Below are positions 22,953-33,301 of a stretch of DNA of 64,000 bases, in pieces; the stretch's first letter is position 1; every line of letters starts with the position of its first letter. The stretch is from Yamagishiella unicocca. Lineage: Eukaryota; Chlorophyta; Chlorophyceae; Chlamydomonadales; Volvocaceae. The DNA lies in contig BDSL01000041.1 of the NCBI GenBank assembly GCA_003116995.1, positions 372,001-436,000 of the forward strand, read 5' to 3'. The translations under genes were made by a program, and so were the position numbers. The notes under the pieces are model-generated. The model was not told the origin of the DNA. It saw nothing but the letters and a program-made list of their open reading frames with translations, and did no database searches.

Positions 22953-23432
22953 GCTTGTCCAGCAGGCTTGACGTGCCAGAGCCACCAGGGCCACCGCCTG
23001 CCTCCCGCTGTCTAGTCGCCCGGTCTGTCACCATCCCGTGAACCCCACCCCACAGCCTCAACAGCCATCAACCCCCACCCACCGCACCATGTAATTCCGC
23101 TAGCCACCAGACGACGCAAGGCTGTGCGTACACTCAACGCCGCTCAACGCGCGCACTCGCACCCCCGGCAGCTTCCCCGCCCCTGCCGGTAAGGCCACTT
23201 CCGCTGCGGGCCCCCTCGAGCGCGAGCCGCTCAGCTCGAAGCCTCCCTGGAGCCGCTCAGCTCGAGGCCTCCCTGGAGCCGCTCAGCTCGTCCACCAGCT
23301 GGGTCACTCGTGCCCTCGTGGAGGCCAGGTCGGTGGACGTGTCGATCACAACGTCCGCCAGGATCCGTTACTCAGAATCGGGGACCTGCGCATGAGTGGA
23401 AGGCAGGCGTGCGGGTGTGCGGTTGTGGTGGG
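22953..23432 (-). pseudogene. decayed copy of the last dephospho-CoA kinase exon
   Basis: This 480-bp segment matches 35138-35617 at a constant offset of 12,185 bases, with no gaps and about seven substitutions counted by eye. It contains the terminal CoaE exon, its acceptor and 3' fl anking sequence in the same orientation as the real gene. In this copy the sixth codon of the exon is TAA where the functional gene has AAA (VPDSE then stop). No other CoaE exon lies nearby, so it is a dead fragment. Confidence 0.9.
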
Positions 23433-23528
23433 CGAGCTGCTGGGTGTGTACCACGGCAGCCCGGCCATGGACGGCACCGTGAGCGTCATGGGACAGCACG
23501 GCGAGCTGCTGGGTGTGTACCACGGCAG
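23433..23528. repeat. 66-bp spaced direct repeat at the edge of the exon copy
   Basis: A 30-base sequence beginning GGCGAGCTGCTGGGTGTG occurs at 23433-23462 and again at 23499-23528. It starts exactly where similarity to the dephospho-CoA kinase gene ends. It reads GELLGVYHGS twice on the plus strand. Confidence 0.75.
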
Positions 23529-23557
23529 CGGCGGCCTGGGGGAGCTTGCGCGCCCCT

Positions 23558-26374
23558 CGGCTGCGAGAGCGCATCGAGGCGCTGGGGCAGGTGCGTCCGG
23601 GTTGGGTCCATCATCAGGTGGTGAAGCTGTGCGGTGGTGCTGCACGGCGCGGCGCTGTGTAGCGACAAATGCAGCAGACACTCACGCGATTTGGACGTGA
23701 CACTGACCACTCGCTTATTGCTTACACGCCTGCAGACCGTGCTGGCGATCTACGTCGACAACAGACACGTCGTGGGCCCACTCCTGTCTCGCATCTTTCC
23801 GGGTGCGATGGTGAAGGAGGACCTGTTTCGCATCCAGCACCGCGTCGGTGACCACATCGCCGACTCCCACAGCCTAAAGCGTGTTTTCATGCGCGAGTTC
23901 GCTGCAGCTTTCAAGGTTTGGGATGCTGAGGACGTGAAGCGACTGCCGCCTGGGACGGAGCCCTCTGACAAGATGTGCCGCTCTTACATTCCCCCGCCAA
24001 TGGAGCTGCTGGCGCAGCTGGAGGCGGTCATCAAGCGCTATGAGAGTGGCCTGGACGTCAACACCGGCGTGCCCCTGTTCATCAACGACGGCCTGCGGAA
24101 GCAGCTATCATCCGTGCTGGAGCTGGTCAAAGCTGACTGCGTGAGCGACCCCACCGGCATACCCATGCACGAGAACCTGCAGCAAGATCCCACAAAGCCG
24201 CCGCAGCTGCGCACCTTCCGCGGCACAAGCCAGCTGGAGGGCTTTCACAAGCCCTCCAGCTGTTCGAGGGCGCCAACTACTCACCTGGCTTCGGCGAGAC
24301 CGGCATGACGCTCTTCCTTGGGCGGTGGAACCGTGATCAGCGCATCAAGCGCGGAGAGAAGTTCTACGGAACTTACGACTACGCGCTGCTGGCAGAGCTC
24401 AATGCCGCAGCCGCGGCGGCCAAGTGTAAGGTGGTTCCCTGCCCTGAGGCTGCGGTGCGGCCTCCGGCAGTTAAGGAGGCTTTCCACTTCGGCTGGCGGG
24501 AGCTGGACGCAGCAGCAGCGGCGGCAGCAGTTCAAGCGCCGGCTGAAGGCAGAAGCAGCTACGACTTGGTGCAGGCAGAGAGCCTTGCTGGCGCGCTGTC
24601 CATGCTCCAGCTGCCGTATGTGTCTATCAAGCCATTCTTTGCTGGCGAGTCCATTACGGAGGTGGAGGTGCAGGCGGCGCTGCTTACGCAGTTCCAGCAG
24701 CACTGGTGGTGGATCAGCAGGGGCCCTGTTGAGCTGCCGCCATTCACCATTGGCAATGCTTCAATCTCACGTACGCCTGCCCAACGTGCTGCAGCTAGGA
24801 TGCCAGAAGCACGTTGCTGAGGGCTTTAGCCGTTCAGCACTCGTGCCCGCGATTGCGTCCAGGCTGGGCCTAATCAGCAGCGAGACAGTGGAGACCGTGG
24901 GCAACATGCCTGGAGCGGCAGCTGCGGGCGCCGCTGCTGCCAGGGCCGCAGGTTTGCCTTCTCAGCTGCTGCCGTCGCCTTCGCTGCTGCCGTCGCCTTT
25001 GCTGCTGCCGTCGCCTTCGCCGCTCAGCAGCAGCGGCTTCAGCTTTGGTACCGAGCTCGGCGGTGGGGCTGGAGCGGCAACGGCGGGCGGCACACGCAGC
25101 AGCGGCATTGTGGTTCTGGATGATGCGGCGGCTCTGGCGGCAGCAGCGCTGGTGGCGGCGCCGACGGCGGGTTTGGCTTCGCGGCTGCTGCCGTCGCCTT
25201 TGCTGCTGCCGTCGCCTTCGCTGCTGCCGTCGCCTTCGCCGCTCAGCAGCAGCGGCTTCAGCTTTGGTACCGAGCTCGGCGGTGGGGCTGGAGCGGCAAC
25301 GGCGGGCGGCACACGCAGCAGCGGCATTGTGGTTCTGGATGATGCGGCGGCTCTGGCGGCAGCGCTGGTGGCGGCGCCGACGGCGGGTTTGGCTTCGCGG
25401 CTGCTGCCGTCGCCTTTGCTGCTGCCGTCGCCTTCGCTGCTGCCGTCGCCTTCGCCGCTCAGCAGCAGCGGCTTCAGCTTTGGTACCGAGCTCGGCGGTG
25501 GGGCTGGAGCGGCAACGGCGGGCGACATAGGCAGCGGTGCGGGTGGTCCCGTTGATGTGGAGGTGGTGCCAGTGGCTGCGCCAGCAGTGGCTGCGGCCGC
25601 TCCTCGGCAGATGTCCCTGGGACCTCTTTTCAGGCCGCCTGCTACTGCTGGCAGCAGCAACAGCAGCAGGCCCCTGCAGAAGCCGCGCGGCCAAGTGCAG
25701 GCGCCCGTGTCTATGACTCAACGCCCGGTGAGCGGAAGGGCAAAGGTTGGGCAGGGTCCGCAGCAGCGGCTGACAGCCTTCCGCAAACGGGCGAAAGGCA
25801 TTGGGTCAAGGCGCCTAACTGTCGCGGACTTGATGCGGCCAGTCAAGACAGATTCAGAGGTAGAGCTCCTCTGGAAGCTCTTCGCGGATCACACCACGAG
25901 TTCGCGCACAGACTGGGCGGCCATGACTGCGCACTGGAACCGCACTGTAGCAGAGTGCCGGGACCCACACCTGCACCCCAAGCGCGAGAAGCACTTGCGC
26001 AGTTATGAGAAGGAGGTTGGAAAGATAATCAGCGAGCGTGACAGCCTAGCTCTCTTGCGGGGAGTTGCGCTCAAGCCATACGAGCCACAGTCACCGCATC
26101 AGGCAATCGCTGACACCTAGCCTTGGCTGCGGTGTACTCGGCGCCGCCTGCTGTGCCCCGCCCCGCCCCTCCTGTGGAGCAGCCCGTGCAGGCAACCCTG
26201 ACTGGTGCGGTTGCTCCTGAGCCTCCCCGCATTCAATATCCCAAGGGGAGCCGTGCTACAGCGCAGAACGCGTGCGGCACAGTGCCCAATGCGGGCAAGG
26301 GTGGGAAGGATGTGTTCAAGCGGTGCCTGCTGGAGTGCACAAGGAGCCTCTACCTTTGCCAGCTGGCCTTCTGA
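23558..26374 (+). pseudogene. broken DDE-type transposase of a DNA transposon
   Basis: The plus strand reads LRERIEALGQVRPGWVHHQ and meets a TAG at about 23659. A second frame then reads VLAIYVDNRHVVGPLL, EDLFRIQHRVGDH and, near 24235, RGTSQLEGFHK. One base appears to be missing at about 24250, after which another frame continues ALQLFEGANYSPGFGE and RWNRDQRIKRGEKFYGTYDY. A further frame change near 24780 leads into a long Ala/Pro/Ser-rich repetitive region and a basic C-terminal part ending at the TAG at 26118. A short cysteine-containing frame runs on to 26374. Asp in YVDN, Asp in EDLF and Glu in QLEGFH are placed as in eukaryotic DDE transposases, and RGT..LE..H recurs in algal and animal transposons. 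The exact superfamily is uncertain. Stops and frame breaks indicate an inactive relic. Confidence 0.6.
24960..25530 (+). repeat. 219/216-bp coding tandem repeats in the transposase relic
   Basis: A unit encoding LLPSPSPLSSSGFSFGTELG followed by an Ala/Gly-rich stretch is present almost three times. Equivalent points lie near 25041, 25260 and 25476. The unit is a multiple of three, so the frame is kept; the second spacing is shorter by one codon. Near identity suggests recent expansion. Confidence 0.85.
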
Positions 26375-27189
26375 GCGATTCGCGACCTCTTTTACCTTCA
26401 GTAGCTCGCCCGCTCGGTAAAGGCGCTGACTGACTCGGACTGAAAATTCCAACAATGAAAGAATAAACACGTTCCGAGTCGCAATACGGCCGGTACAACC
26501 TTTACAACCTTGATATCCCGCAGTTGTGTCTGATGTTGGGACTCTACCGCCCTTCCAATTGGATACCTTGCTGACTATGGCCTCCCAGTTGGAAGTTCTT
26601 TCGTGATGCCAACAGCAGCAGCAGCTTGCAGCCCCCTTTCGTATAACTTGGGTCCCGGGGAGCCCATTCCGGGGCCGGGTGTAGCCTACCTAATCTCGTT
26701 CCGCCGGTGGCTCATCTGGGGGGCTGCGGTTATCCGCGACCGCCCACCCGTTAACCTGCGACCCCCTACCCGTTAACCCACGACGCCTACAAGTTGCGTT
26801 GGGCGAGTGTCATCCCTCTAGCCAGTGCCTCGCTTTCAACATTCAACATGGTCAGACAATTTTCAGAGGCGGTGAAGGTGTTTCAGAGCGGTTCAGAGCT
26901 CTGAAGTTGTCTATAGGTCTCTGTAGCTTGGGTCTGTGCCTCTGTCATATCGGCATACGCGGAAATGAAGCTGCGGCGGATGAAGGCGCCGCTGTAGCCG
27001 GACGGCGGCGTGAGCAGATAGACGTTACGGAGACATCTGACTAGACCGAACTGATCTGTTGGCCTTTCATTTGGCCAAGGCCGTTGGAGCGGAGCGTACG
27101 TATGTGATCCTTGTCAATGCAAGCAACGCAGGTCGACGGAGCCAACACCCGGTCGAAGGCACCCGCATCCGCGCAAGTACTTGAGCCAC

Positions 27190-27395
27190 ACATCCCTAGG
27201 CGGCATACATGCTTGGCGCCCCCAGGCAAATGAGGCAATGTGAAGCCCCACCAACATGCTCCTAAGTGGCGTGCTTGGAGCCCCCAGGCAGTTGTCAGCC
27301 CAACCACGACCACCATGCTCCTATGTGGCGTGCCTGCTGGTAGGCAGTAGTCAGGCCAACCACGACCGACATGCTTGTAAGTAGCGTGCCACACG
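27190..27395. repeat. degenerate repeats of about 60 bp
   Basis: Three to four imperfect copies contain variants of CATGCTCCTAAGTGGCGTGC and CCCCCAGGCA. No further structure is seen. Confidence 0.55.
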
Positions 27396-27983
27396 CCAGT
27401 AGCACCGGGGCGGGGTACTCCCAAGAGGCGGGGTACTCCCACAAGAGACCTCGTGTCGCAACCGCTTATCCAAGCTTGTGCTGTGCTTCAATGCTGACGC
27501 GCCGCAAGGGCCTTCGTCGGTGTTATCGCCGCCTACAATGAGGACTCCATGTGATCAAGGTGTGACAGAACTGGGGACTGCGACTCTGTCCGCCTGTTCC
27601 TGAGACGCTTACCGCGCAAGCCGCGGATGCGGGTTCGAACGTGTGCCTCTGTGGCGCCGACGTCGCCCATCGCTTGCGAAATCGGCTTCCTATCACGGTC
27701 TTGCTGCTTACTTGCTGCCGCTTATACCCTCTCTGCGTTAAACCAAGCCTTGGCGCCTGCCGCTATTCTTAGACGTATGTCCACACCGGGCACTTTCTCC
27801 GACATAATTACACGCGCCACCCCTCCCCCTCGCCCAACGGCGGTGGGATGATATGAGTGTTGGGGGAAACGTGTCTGGGCGCGGCACCCCACGACCTTGC
27901 CCACACCAATCCGCCAATTTGCGGACAACGGCCGCTGCCGCCCCTGTCATACGCGGCCACTAACCGGCCGCGCAGCATCCCCC

Positions 27984-28046
27984 CCTCACCTAATATCCCC
28001 CGGCTCACCTAATATCCCCCGGCTCACCTAATATCCCCCGGCTCAC
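27984..28046. repeat. 19-bp tandem repeat
   Basis: Just over three copies of a unit reading GGCTCACCTAATATCCCCC. Confidence 0.8.
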
Positions 28047-28500
28047 TATCATCTCCCAGGTGATATTTGATACGTTGACCTAGTTGAGGCTCGGAAGCGT
28101 GCGTGCATTGTAGCTTCATCCCCGCGTCCCGCCAGCCAAGCCAGCTGGCGCACGAGGGGCCGGAGCAATGATGCAGATCTCACTAGCCCGGTTGCATCTA
28201 GTGCTGCTGTTGCATTCTTTTGCCTTTCCCAAGTATAAGAGCACGTGCCGTTCAAGCTCACCACAGCCCAGCCCCAGCTTCAAGCCACATCGCCTCACGC
28301 AACGACGCAACCCCGTCACAACACCATCGCCAAGCACACCCTGCCGCCCGCATCCAGCCCCACCAACCGCTTCGCCACCTGCCTCACCCGCGTGCTGGAC
28401 GAGGTGGGAGCCCACTGCTGCTCCCGCCACCGCCACCGACACGGCTAAGCGGGGGCGGCGCCGGCAGCAATGGTGCGCGGATACCGTGGGGTCACTCCAG

Positions 28501-28840
28501 TCAGTCCTGCAGCGGCACCAGCTTCTGCACCAGCGCCAGCACCTTGTGCTCCTGCCTGGCCTGCGGCGGCGTGCGTGCAGGGGTGTGCAGCGGAAGGGCG
28601 CACAGGGCTGCTGGGCCGTTGGCTGAGTGTCCGTGCACACACGCACACGACTCGATTTAAGAGTCAAGACACGCAAACACGACAAACCGCACAGCAGCTG
28701 CGTGGAAAGCATCAGTGTCCCGCAAACCCCCATGTTTCCGACCCCTTACACTGGCAGCTGCACGCTGCGCGCTGCCACTGCCGCCGCCACCTGCCGCGCC
28801 TCGCGCCCAGCGCGGACGGGGAGGTGGCATGGTTCTTCGG
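28501..28840 (-). CDS. possible 3' end of an unrecognised helical protein
   Basis: A minus-strand exon at 28560-28501 follows a good acceptor (CGCCGCAG) and reads ARQEHKVLALVQKLVPLQD then TGA, an amphipathic helix in coding-type codons. An upstream exon ending at 28752 before GTGTAAGG reads EARQVAAAVAARSVQLP in matching phase. Its 5' limit, near 28840, is not defined. The hAT-like element begins about 250 bp upstream, so the gene may have been cut by it. Function unknown; low confidence. Confidence 0.3.
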
Positions 28841-29093
28841 GTGAAGGAAATGGAAGGAGGAAGGGGATGCGACGAGGGGGAGGGCACGGGAGGTGGAAAG
28901 GGCGCGGGAGGAGGAAAGGGGACAGACAAGGACAGTGGCACCAGCGTGATCGTCATCTCACGGCTGTAACGCTCCTGCTACGCCTGCGTCCTGACAGGGG
29001 ACATACGCCTGCGTTCTTTCAGCGGACACGCACTTCCAGCCCAATGCTACCGTGTCCTGTCTACCTGACATCCCCTACCTATCTGTCCCGCGG

Positions 29094-30103
29094 CGGGGTG
29101 TAAACTTGCACCGTAAGGCAACTTTTGTACCGTAATTACTGTAAACCGTAAACCGTAAGACCGTATTTTACGCAATTTACGGCTCGGACCAGCGATAGGC
29201 CGACCGTAATGAATTACGGTCCGTACTTTCTTGAGATTTACGCGTACCCAAAACGTCAAATGACGTATAAAAAGATAATAAACGTTTTTACAGCTCCCAG
29301 ACGCTGTGCTTGCGTACCCCTGGCCACGAAAGGACCAGCAAGGTAGTGAGGCCCGCCCGCTGCAGCCCACAGTGGCTCGTGGGGGGAGACGCTGTGCTTG
29401 CTTACCCCTGGCCACGAAGGGACTAGCGAGGTAGTGAGGCCCGCCCGCTGCAGCCCACAGTGGCTCGTGGGGAAAGACGCTGTGCTTGCGTACCCCTAGC
29501 CACGAAGGGACTAGCAAGGTAGTGAGGCCCGCCCGCCGCAGCCTGCAGTGGCTCTTGGGGATAGATGCTAAGCTTGCGTGCCCCTAGCCACGAAAGGACC
29601 AGTGAGGGTCGGACGCGCCGGATGCCGACAGCGATGACGATATGGCGATTGGCACGCTCACGAAGATGCCCCGAATGCCTGAGCGGTAGCCTTTTTGGTG
29701 TATACTTCATTTAGTTGCTGATAAGTCGGTGTTTAGCACTTTAGCTTCATAGGGTACGCTTCAACGATGCGACAATAATTATCTGGTGCGTTCTGTTTGA
29801 AATTGACGGAGTTTTCGGTGTTCCGAGGCCTAGCATAGCCTAACGCAATATTATTTGGACTTTTGAAGGACATTTCTGGACTTATGGAAGGCTTTCCTGG
29901 CGCGGTGGCAAGTATTTGGTGAGGACGCTGCAGTTGCTAGACGGAACGTTACGGTTCGACCGTAAAATGGACCCTGAAGGGCACCGTAATTGCATTACGC
30001 CCGTAAGACCGAAAAATGACGGTCATTTTTGGCACCAACCGTAATTTCCGTAAGCGTAAAACCGTAAACCGTAAAACCGTAAACCGTAGGGTTACACCCC
30101 TAG
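29094..30103. mobile_element. hAT-like non-autonomous DNA transposon
   Basis: The left end reads CGGGGTGTAAACTTG and the right end, reverse-complemented, CTAGGGGTGTAACCC, so the termini share GGGGTGTAA. Both subterminal regions are dense in ACCGTAAACCGTAA-type motifs in opposite orientation. Flanks TCCCGCGG (29086-29093) and TCCCGCCA (30104-30111) match at six of eight positions and sit where an 8-bp target duplication is expected. The interior shows no transposase, only the 88-bp array. hAT ends and 8-bp duplications are established features; assignment here is by pattern only. Confidence 0.6.
29299..29612. repeat. 88-bp tandem repeat inside the hAT-like element
   Basis: Units start at 29299, 29387, 29475 and 29563, exactly 88 bases apart, each beginning with an AGACGCTGTGCTTG variant. 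The last copy is partial and the most diverged. Confidence 0.9.
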
Positions 30104-31580
30104 TCCCGCCACGAAATTCAGTCCCGACCAGCCCGGACCGCGCACTGCCTCCCCACGGTATCCCGTCTCCTCGCCTGCTAGCCTGTCCCGCATCTTCACG
30201 CCCCATATTTTGTCCCGCATCTTCACGCCCCATATTTTCTCACTTCCTCCCTCCGTCATACAGGCCTCCTCCGTACAACACCGTACGCCGCCGTACCAGC
30301 CCGCGTCATACCCGTCTCCCCGTATATCCGTCCTCCCCTTTCCAGCCTCCGCCTCTTTCGCCGCGCGCGCCGCTGGGGCCTCTTCGTTGCTTTGACCCCT
30401 GTCCACCCGCTCCGCGCCTGGCTGTTGTTCCTAACGCCCCCTGCTGCCCCCTGCCCGCATGCTTCGCGTCGACCGCCTTCCCCACCCGCTCTGGGCCCTG
30501 GCCAGGTGAGTTCTGCCGCTGGGTTGGGCCTTTGTTCTGGTAGTTTTTTGCTAGTCGTTGCGTTCTTGTATGCGGGCGTCGGGACCTGCGTCTGGGCTTT
30601 CGCGTCCCCCATGGCGGCGCGGCGCGGCTTCGGCCCCCTCTCCTGGACGACAGCGGACCTCCTCTGGTAATGACCGGCTTCCTCACGCATCTGGTCAGTA
30701 TTCGGGCGGGTCGGGACTACTGGGACTCCGACTAGGACTGGGACCGGACCGCGATGGCCGCTCTCCCATAGCGCACCCACTCCCACAGTTTTCCTGCTAG
30801 CGCCCAAAACCGTTTTTGCGAAAACTTTCCGTGCGTCGCGTGGGGTCCTCGCTTCTTTTCGTCTCGGGGTCCTCGCCGTAGCCGATTTAGCTTAGCCGCC
30901 AAAGGTCATATTACGACCTTCGGCTTTCGTATCCCCAACCCAGTTCTCCAGCATGCATGTCAAAACTTCTGTTTTAAACGGTTTTTTCGGACATCCACGG
31001 GTTTCCCTCGAACCCCGCCCTGTGCATCAGTTGCCCCATGCCAGTCCGCCGTCCCTCCCGAGGTCATTTGGGTAGTGACGAACGCATCTTACACAGGATT
31101 CCCCGCAGCCATTCCCAGATGCCTAGCCGAACCTTCTCTTCTGTTTGCGACCCCCATGGGCGCAGCCATGGACGCAACGCATTGTTGCCGATGCGCAATA
31201 CGAATGTGGTTGCAGTCATGCAGCAGTCAGGAGAGCAACCTGCAAGTCCTGCTCCAACCCATCCCGCTGTGGGGCCGGTACTCGTCTACACATATGGTCG
31301 ACATGCGGCAGAAACCACCAAGCCAAATGCGCTCCATTCCCCTATGTGCAAAGCCGCCGCCGCCGCCGAATGTTCCTGAGTGCGCTCCTCAAAACGCCCT
31401 CGACAGGATCCTCACGAGTTCAGAGGCGTTTCGACACGCCTGAAACGCGGGCGCCAACCCTATCACTATGGCGAGGTCGGTGCCAACTGCCAGCAGGCTG
31501 TGGCAGAACAGGGCCCAGCCGACCCCAATGATCGCTGTCCACGCCTGCGGAGCGGGAGGCACCGAACATCAAAATCGTGG
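30104..31580. other. no convincing gene; 3' flank of the coiled-coil gene
   Basis: A 28-bp direct duplication (TCCCGCATCTTCACGCCCCA unit) lies at about 30187-30238. The rest is low-complexity, Pro/Arg-type open frames on both strands that I read as shadows. Its right end is the 3' UTR of the minus-strand gene at 31581-32266. Confidence 0.4.
31089..31093 (-). terminator. poly(A) signal candidate for the coiled-coil gene
   Basis: Minus-strand TGTAA about 490 bases past the stop at 31581. Confidence 0.35.
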
Positions 31581-32266
31581 TCAGACCCCTGACGAACGTC
31601 GAGGCCCCATTCGAAGTGCCGAAGCGTAGAATTGCCACATGAGCACCACGATGGTGAGAGCCGCCACCCCCGCCACCTGCGCAGTCGACCTCTGCCATCA
31701 ACACACGCAATCTCCGCAAGGTTTGGAACATACGTGTGCACACATACACACGGGCTGCGAACGCACTCATTGCGCACTCACCACGCGCGCCCAGGTGTCC
31801 CGCGTCTCCGCCGCGTCCGCCCGCGCCTTCTCCGCGTCCGCCCGCGCCTTCTCCGCGTCCGCCCGCGCCTTCTCCGCGTCCGCCCGCGCCTTCTCCGCGT
31901 CCCGCGCCTTCTCCGCCTCCTCCGCCCGCGCCTTCTCCCGCAACTCCGCCCGGGAAGCGGCTGCAGCCGGCAGCGGCGCCGCAGAGCTCACCACCGCCAG
32001 CGCCAGCGCCACGCACACGCCCCGACGGCAGCGTGACTATAAGCAGGTAAGCAGAGGGCGATATTAACAGGGTATGAACGTAGCCTTTAGCGCGCGGGCG
32101 TTGTCAGCATCATGGGGCTGCCAGCCTTGTCAGCATCGTGAGGCTTCCAGCCTTGACTTTCAAGAATCAGCACGGCCGGCTATCCTTGCGGCCACAAACA
32201 AAGTGAGCTTACCGGCGAAAGGCGCTGCGCCGGGAACCGACGCGAGCCGAGAGCCGCGCTGGCCAT
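31581..32266 (-). CDS. small plastid-type coiled-coil protein with C-terminal membrane helix
   Basis: Three minus-strand exons (32266-32213, 32036-31782, 31676-31581) join in phase 0 to 134 residues. Exon 1 encodes MASAALGSRRFPAQRLSP, like a plastid transit peptide. Exon 2 starts with RCRRG, a hydrophobic run (VCVALALAVVSSA) and an Ala-rich stretch, resembling a twin-arginine thylakoid signal. It then encodes a charged helix built from EKARADA heptads, mostly perfect 21-bp DNA repeats. Exon 3 adds VAGVAALTIVVLMWQFYASA, a likely membrane helix, and a short basic tail ending RRSSGV. I know no matching family. A location in or on thylakoids is inferred only from the leader. It is divergent from the gene at 33302, with a fold-back element between them. 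Donors GTAAGC and GTGAGT support the model. Confidence 0.6.
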
Positions 32267-33301
32267 TCCCAGCTGTGCTCCAGCAGCCCTAAAGGCTCCT
32301 TGGATGCAGTTGGGCTACTACACGGGCAGGAGCTTAATACGTTCGAGCGCCGGAAGCGTTGACGCGAAGCAGCAGCAGGACGTGGAATGTTGCGATCAAA
32401 GTCAAGTCATGTCAAACCAAGTCAGGTCATATCATAGTTGCGCTATGTGGTAGGCGAGGTGAGGCGCGGTGAGTAGTGAGTTTGTTTGTACACGCTGTAT
32501 CATGGGAGTAAGAGTTGAGCGGCCTTCGGCCGGTTGTGTCACGCTGGGTCATGACGTTTAGGGTTTGGGACGTACAGGGGGGAAAAATTGAAATCCAAGC
32601 CCAGGCCGCATCTTCTTCATTTCTTCACGAACAATGTTATTATTACGGGCCACATCGAGCTTGCTGTAAGGAGAAGTCAGTGGGAAAGACCAGAGCGTCC
32701 GTCTTTCCGTCTTTCCGCTCTGGGAAAGACGGACCTGCATTTCACGCTGAAACTTCTCAATTTCCAGAACGCAGAGGCTCTGATCTTTCCCACTGACTTC
32801 TCCTTACAGCAAGCTCGATGTGGCCCGTAATAATAACATTGTTCGTGAAGAAATGAAGAAGATGCGGCCTGGGCTTGGATTTCAATTTTTTCCCCCTGTA
32901 CGTCACTAAACGTCACGACCCAGCGTGACTGAACCCCTTCGGCCCGACCCCAGTGTGGGGCGCGCTAAACAAAAAGTTTTTTTACAAGGCCGGGGAGCAT
33001 AGCGCTTGCATAGCTGCGACGCAGGGCTACGCAACGGTATGCTTGGAATGCAAAGCAGCGGTCGCCGTTAGGCTGGAGCACGCTGAAGCGGCCCCCAACG
33101 CGCTGAACCCGAGGATGCGCTGAGTAGACGGGCCCGTAGTCCGTGCCTATGCTGTTGTTCATGTTGAAGGCGCAAGCGCCCACGGGATGCGGAGGGGTCA
33201 TTGCGGGTCGGGCCGGGTCATCGCGGGGTCGGGTCATTGCGGGCCCCCGTGCTCGCACGTCGCACCCCGCCCCGTCCGGCCGTCCCCCCCCCTCTCTCCA
33301 G
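32267..33301. promoter_or_regulatory. divergent upstream region carrying a fold-back element
   Basis: The stretch lies between the start of the minus-strand coiled-coil gene and the first exon seen of the plus-strand gene. Besides the fold-back element at 32519-32945 I see no gene; upstream exons of the plus-strand gene may exist in 32950-33300. Confidence 0.4.
32519..32945. mobile_element. fold-back (MITE-like) element
   Basis: The left arm (about 32519-32697) and right arm (about 32777-32945) are near-perfect inverted copies, both ending in a GGCCTTCGGCC-type palindrome. The centre holds a second hairpin (GTCCGTCTTTCC against GGAAAGACGGAC). Transcribed, it would make a long double-stranded RNA. 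No coding capacity is seen, and target-site duplication is not obvious. Confidence 0.85.

Larger units (their letters stand above)
26375..28100. other. repeat-rich sequence without recognisable genes
   Basis: Apart from the two small arrays listed separately, I see no coding region or RNA gene. Open frames are short and in non-coding codon style. Parts may be the 3' portion of the transposon whose broken transposase precedes it. Confidence 0.4.

Noticed and set aside
24870..25721. Minus-strand 283-codon Arg-rich frame
   Set aside because: It is the antisense shadow of the plus-strand Ala/Pro/Ser repeats in the transposase relic.
27600..27660. GGGTTCGAAC, resembling a tRNA T-loop
   Set aside because: The flanking bases do not form a 5-bp stem and no cloverleaf can be drawn.
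29290..29612. CRISPR-like array (88-bp units)
   Set aside because: Units are contiguous with no unique spacers, and the host is a eukaryote.
31736..32067. Plus-strand frames rich in SARAFSA or PRPPAPS repeats
   Set aside because: They are antisense shadows of the EKARADA heptad exon on the minus strand.
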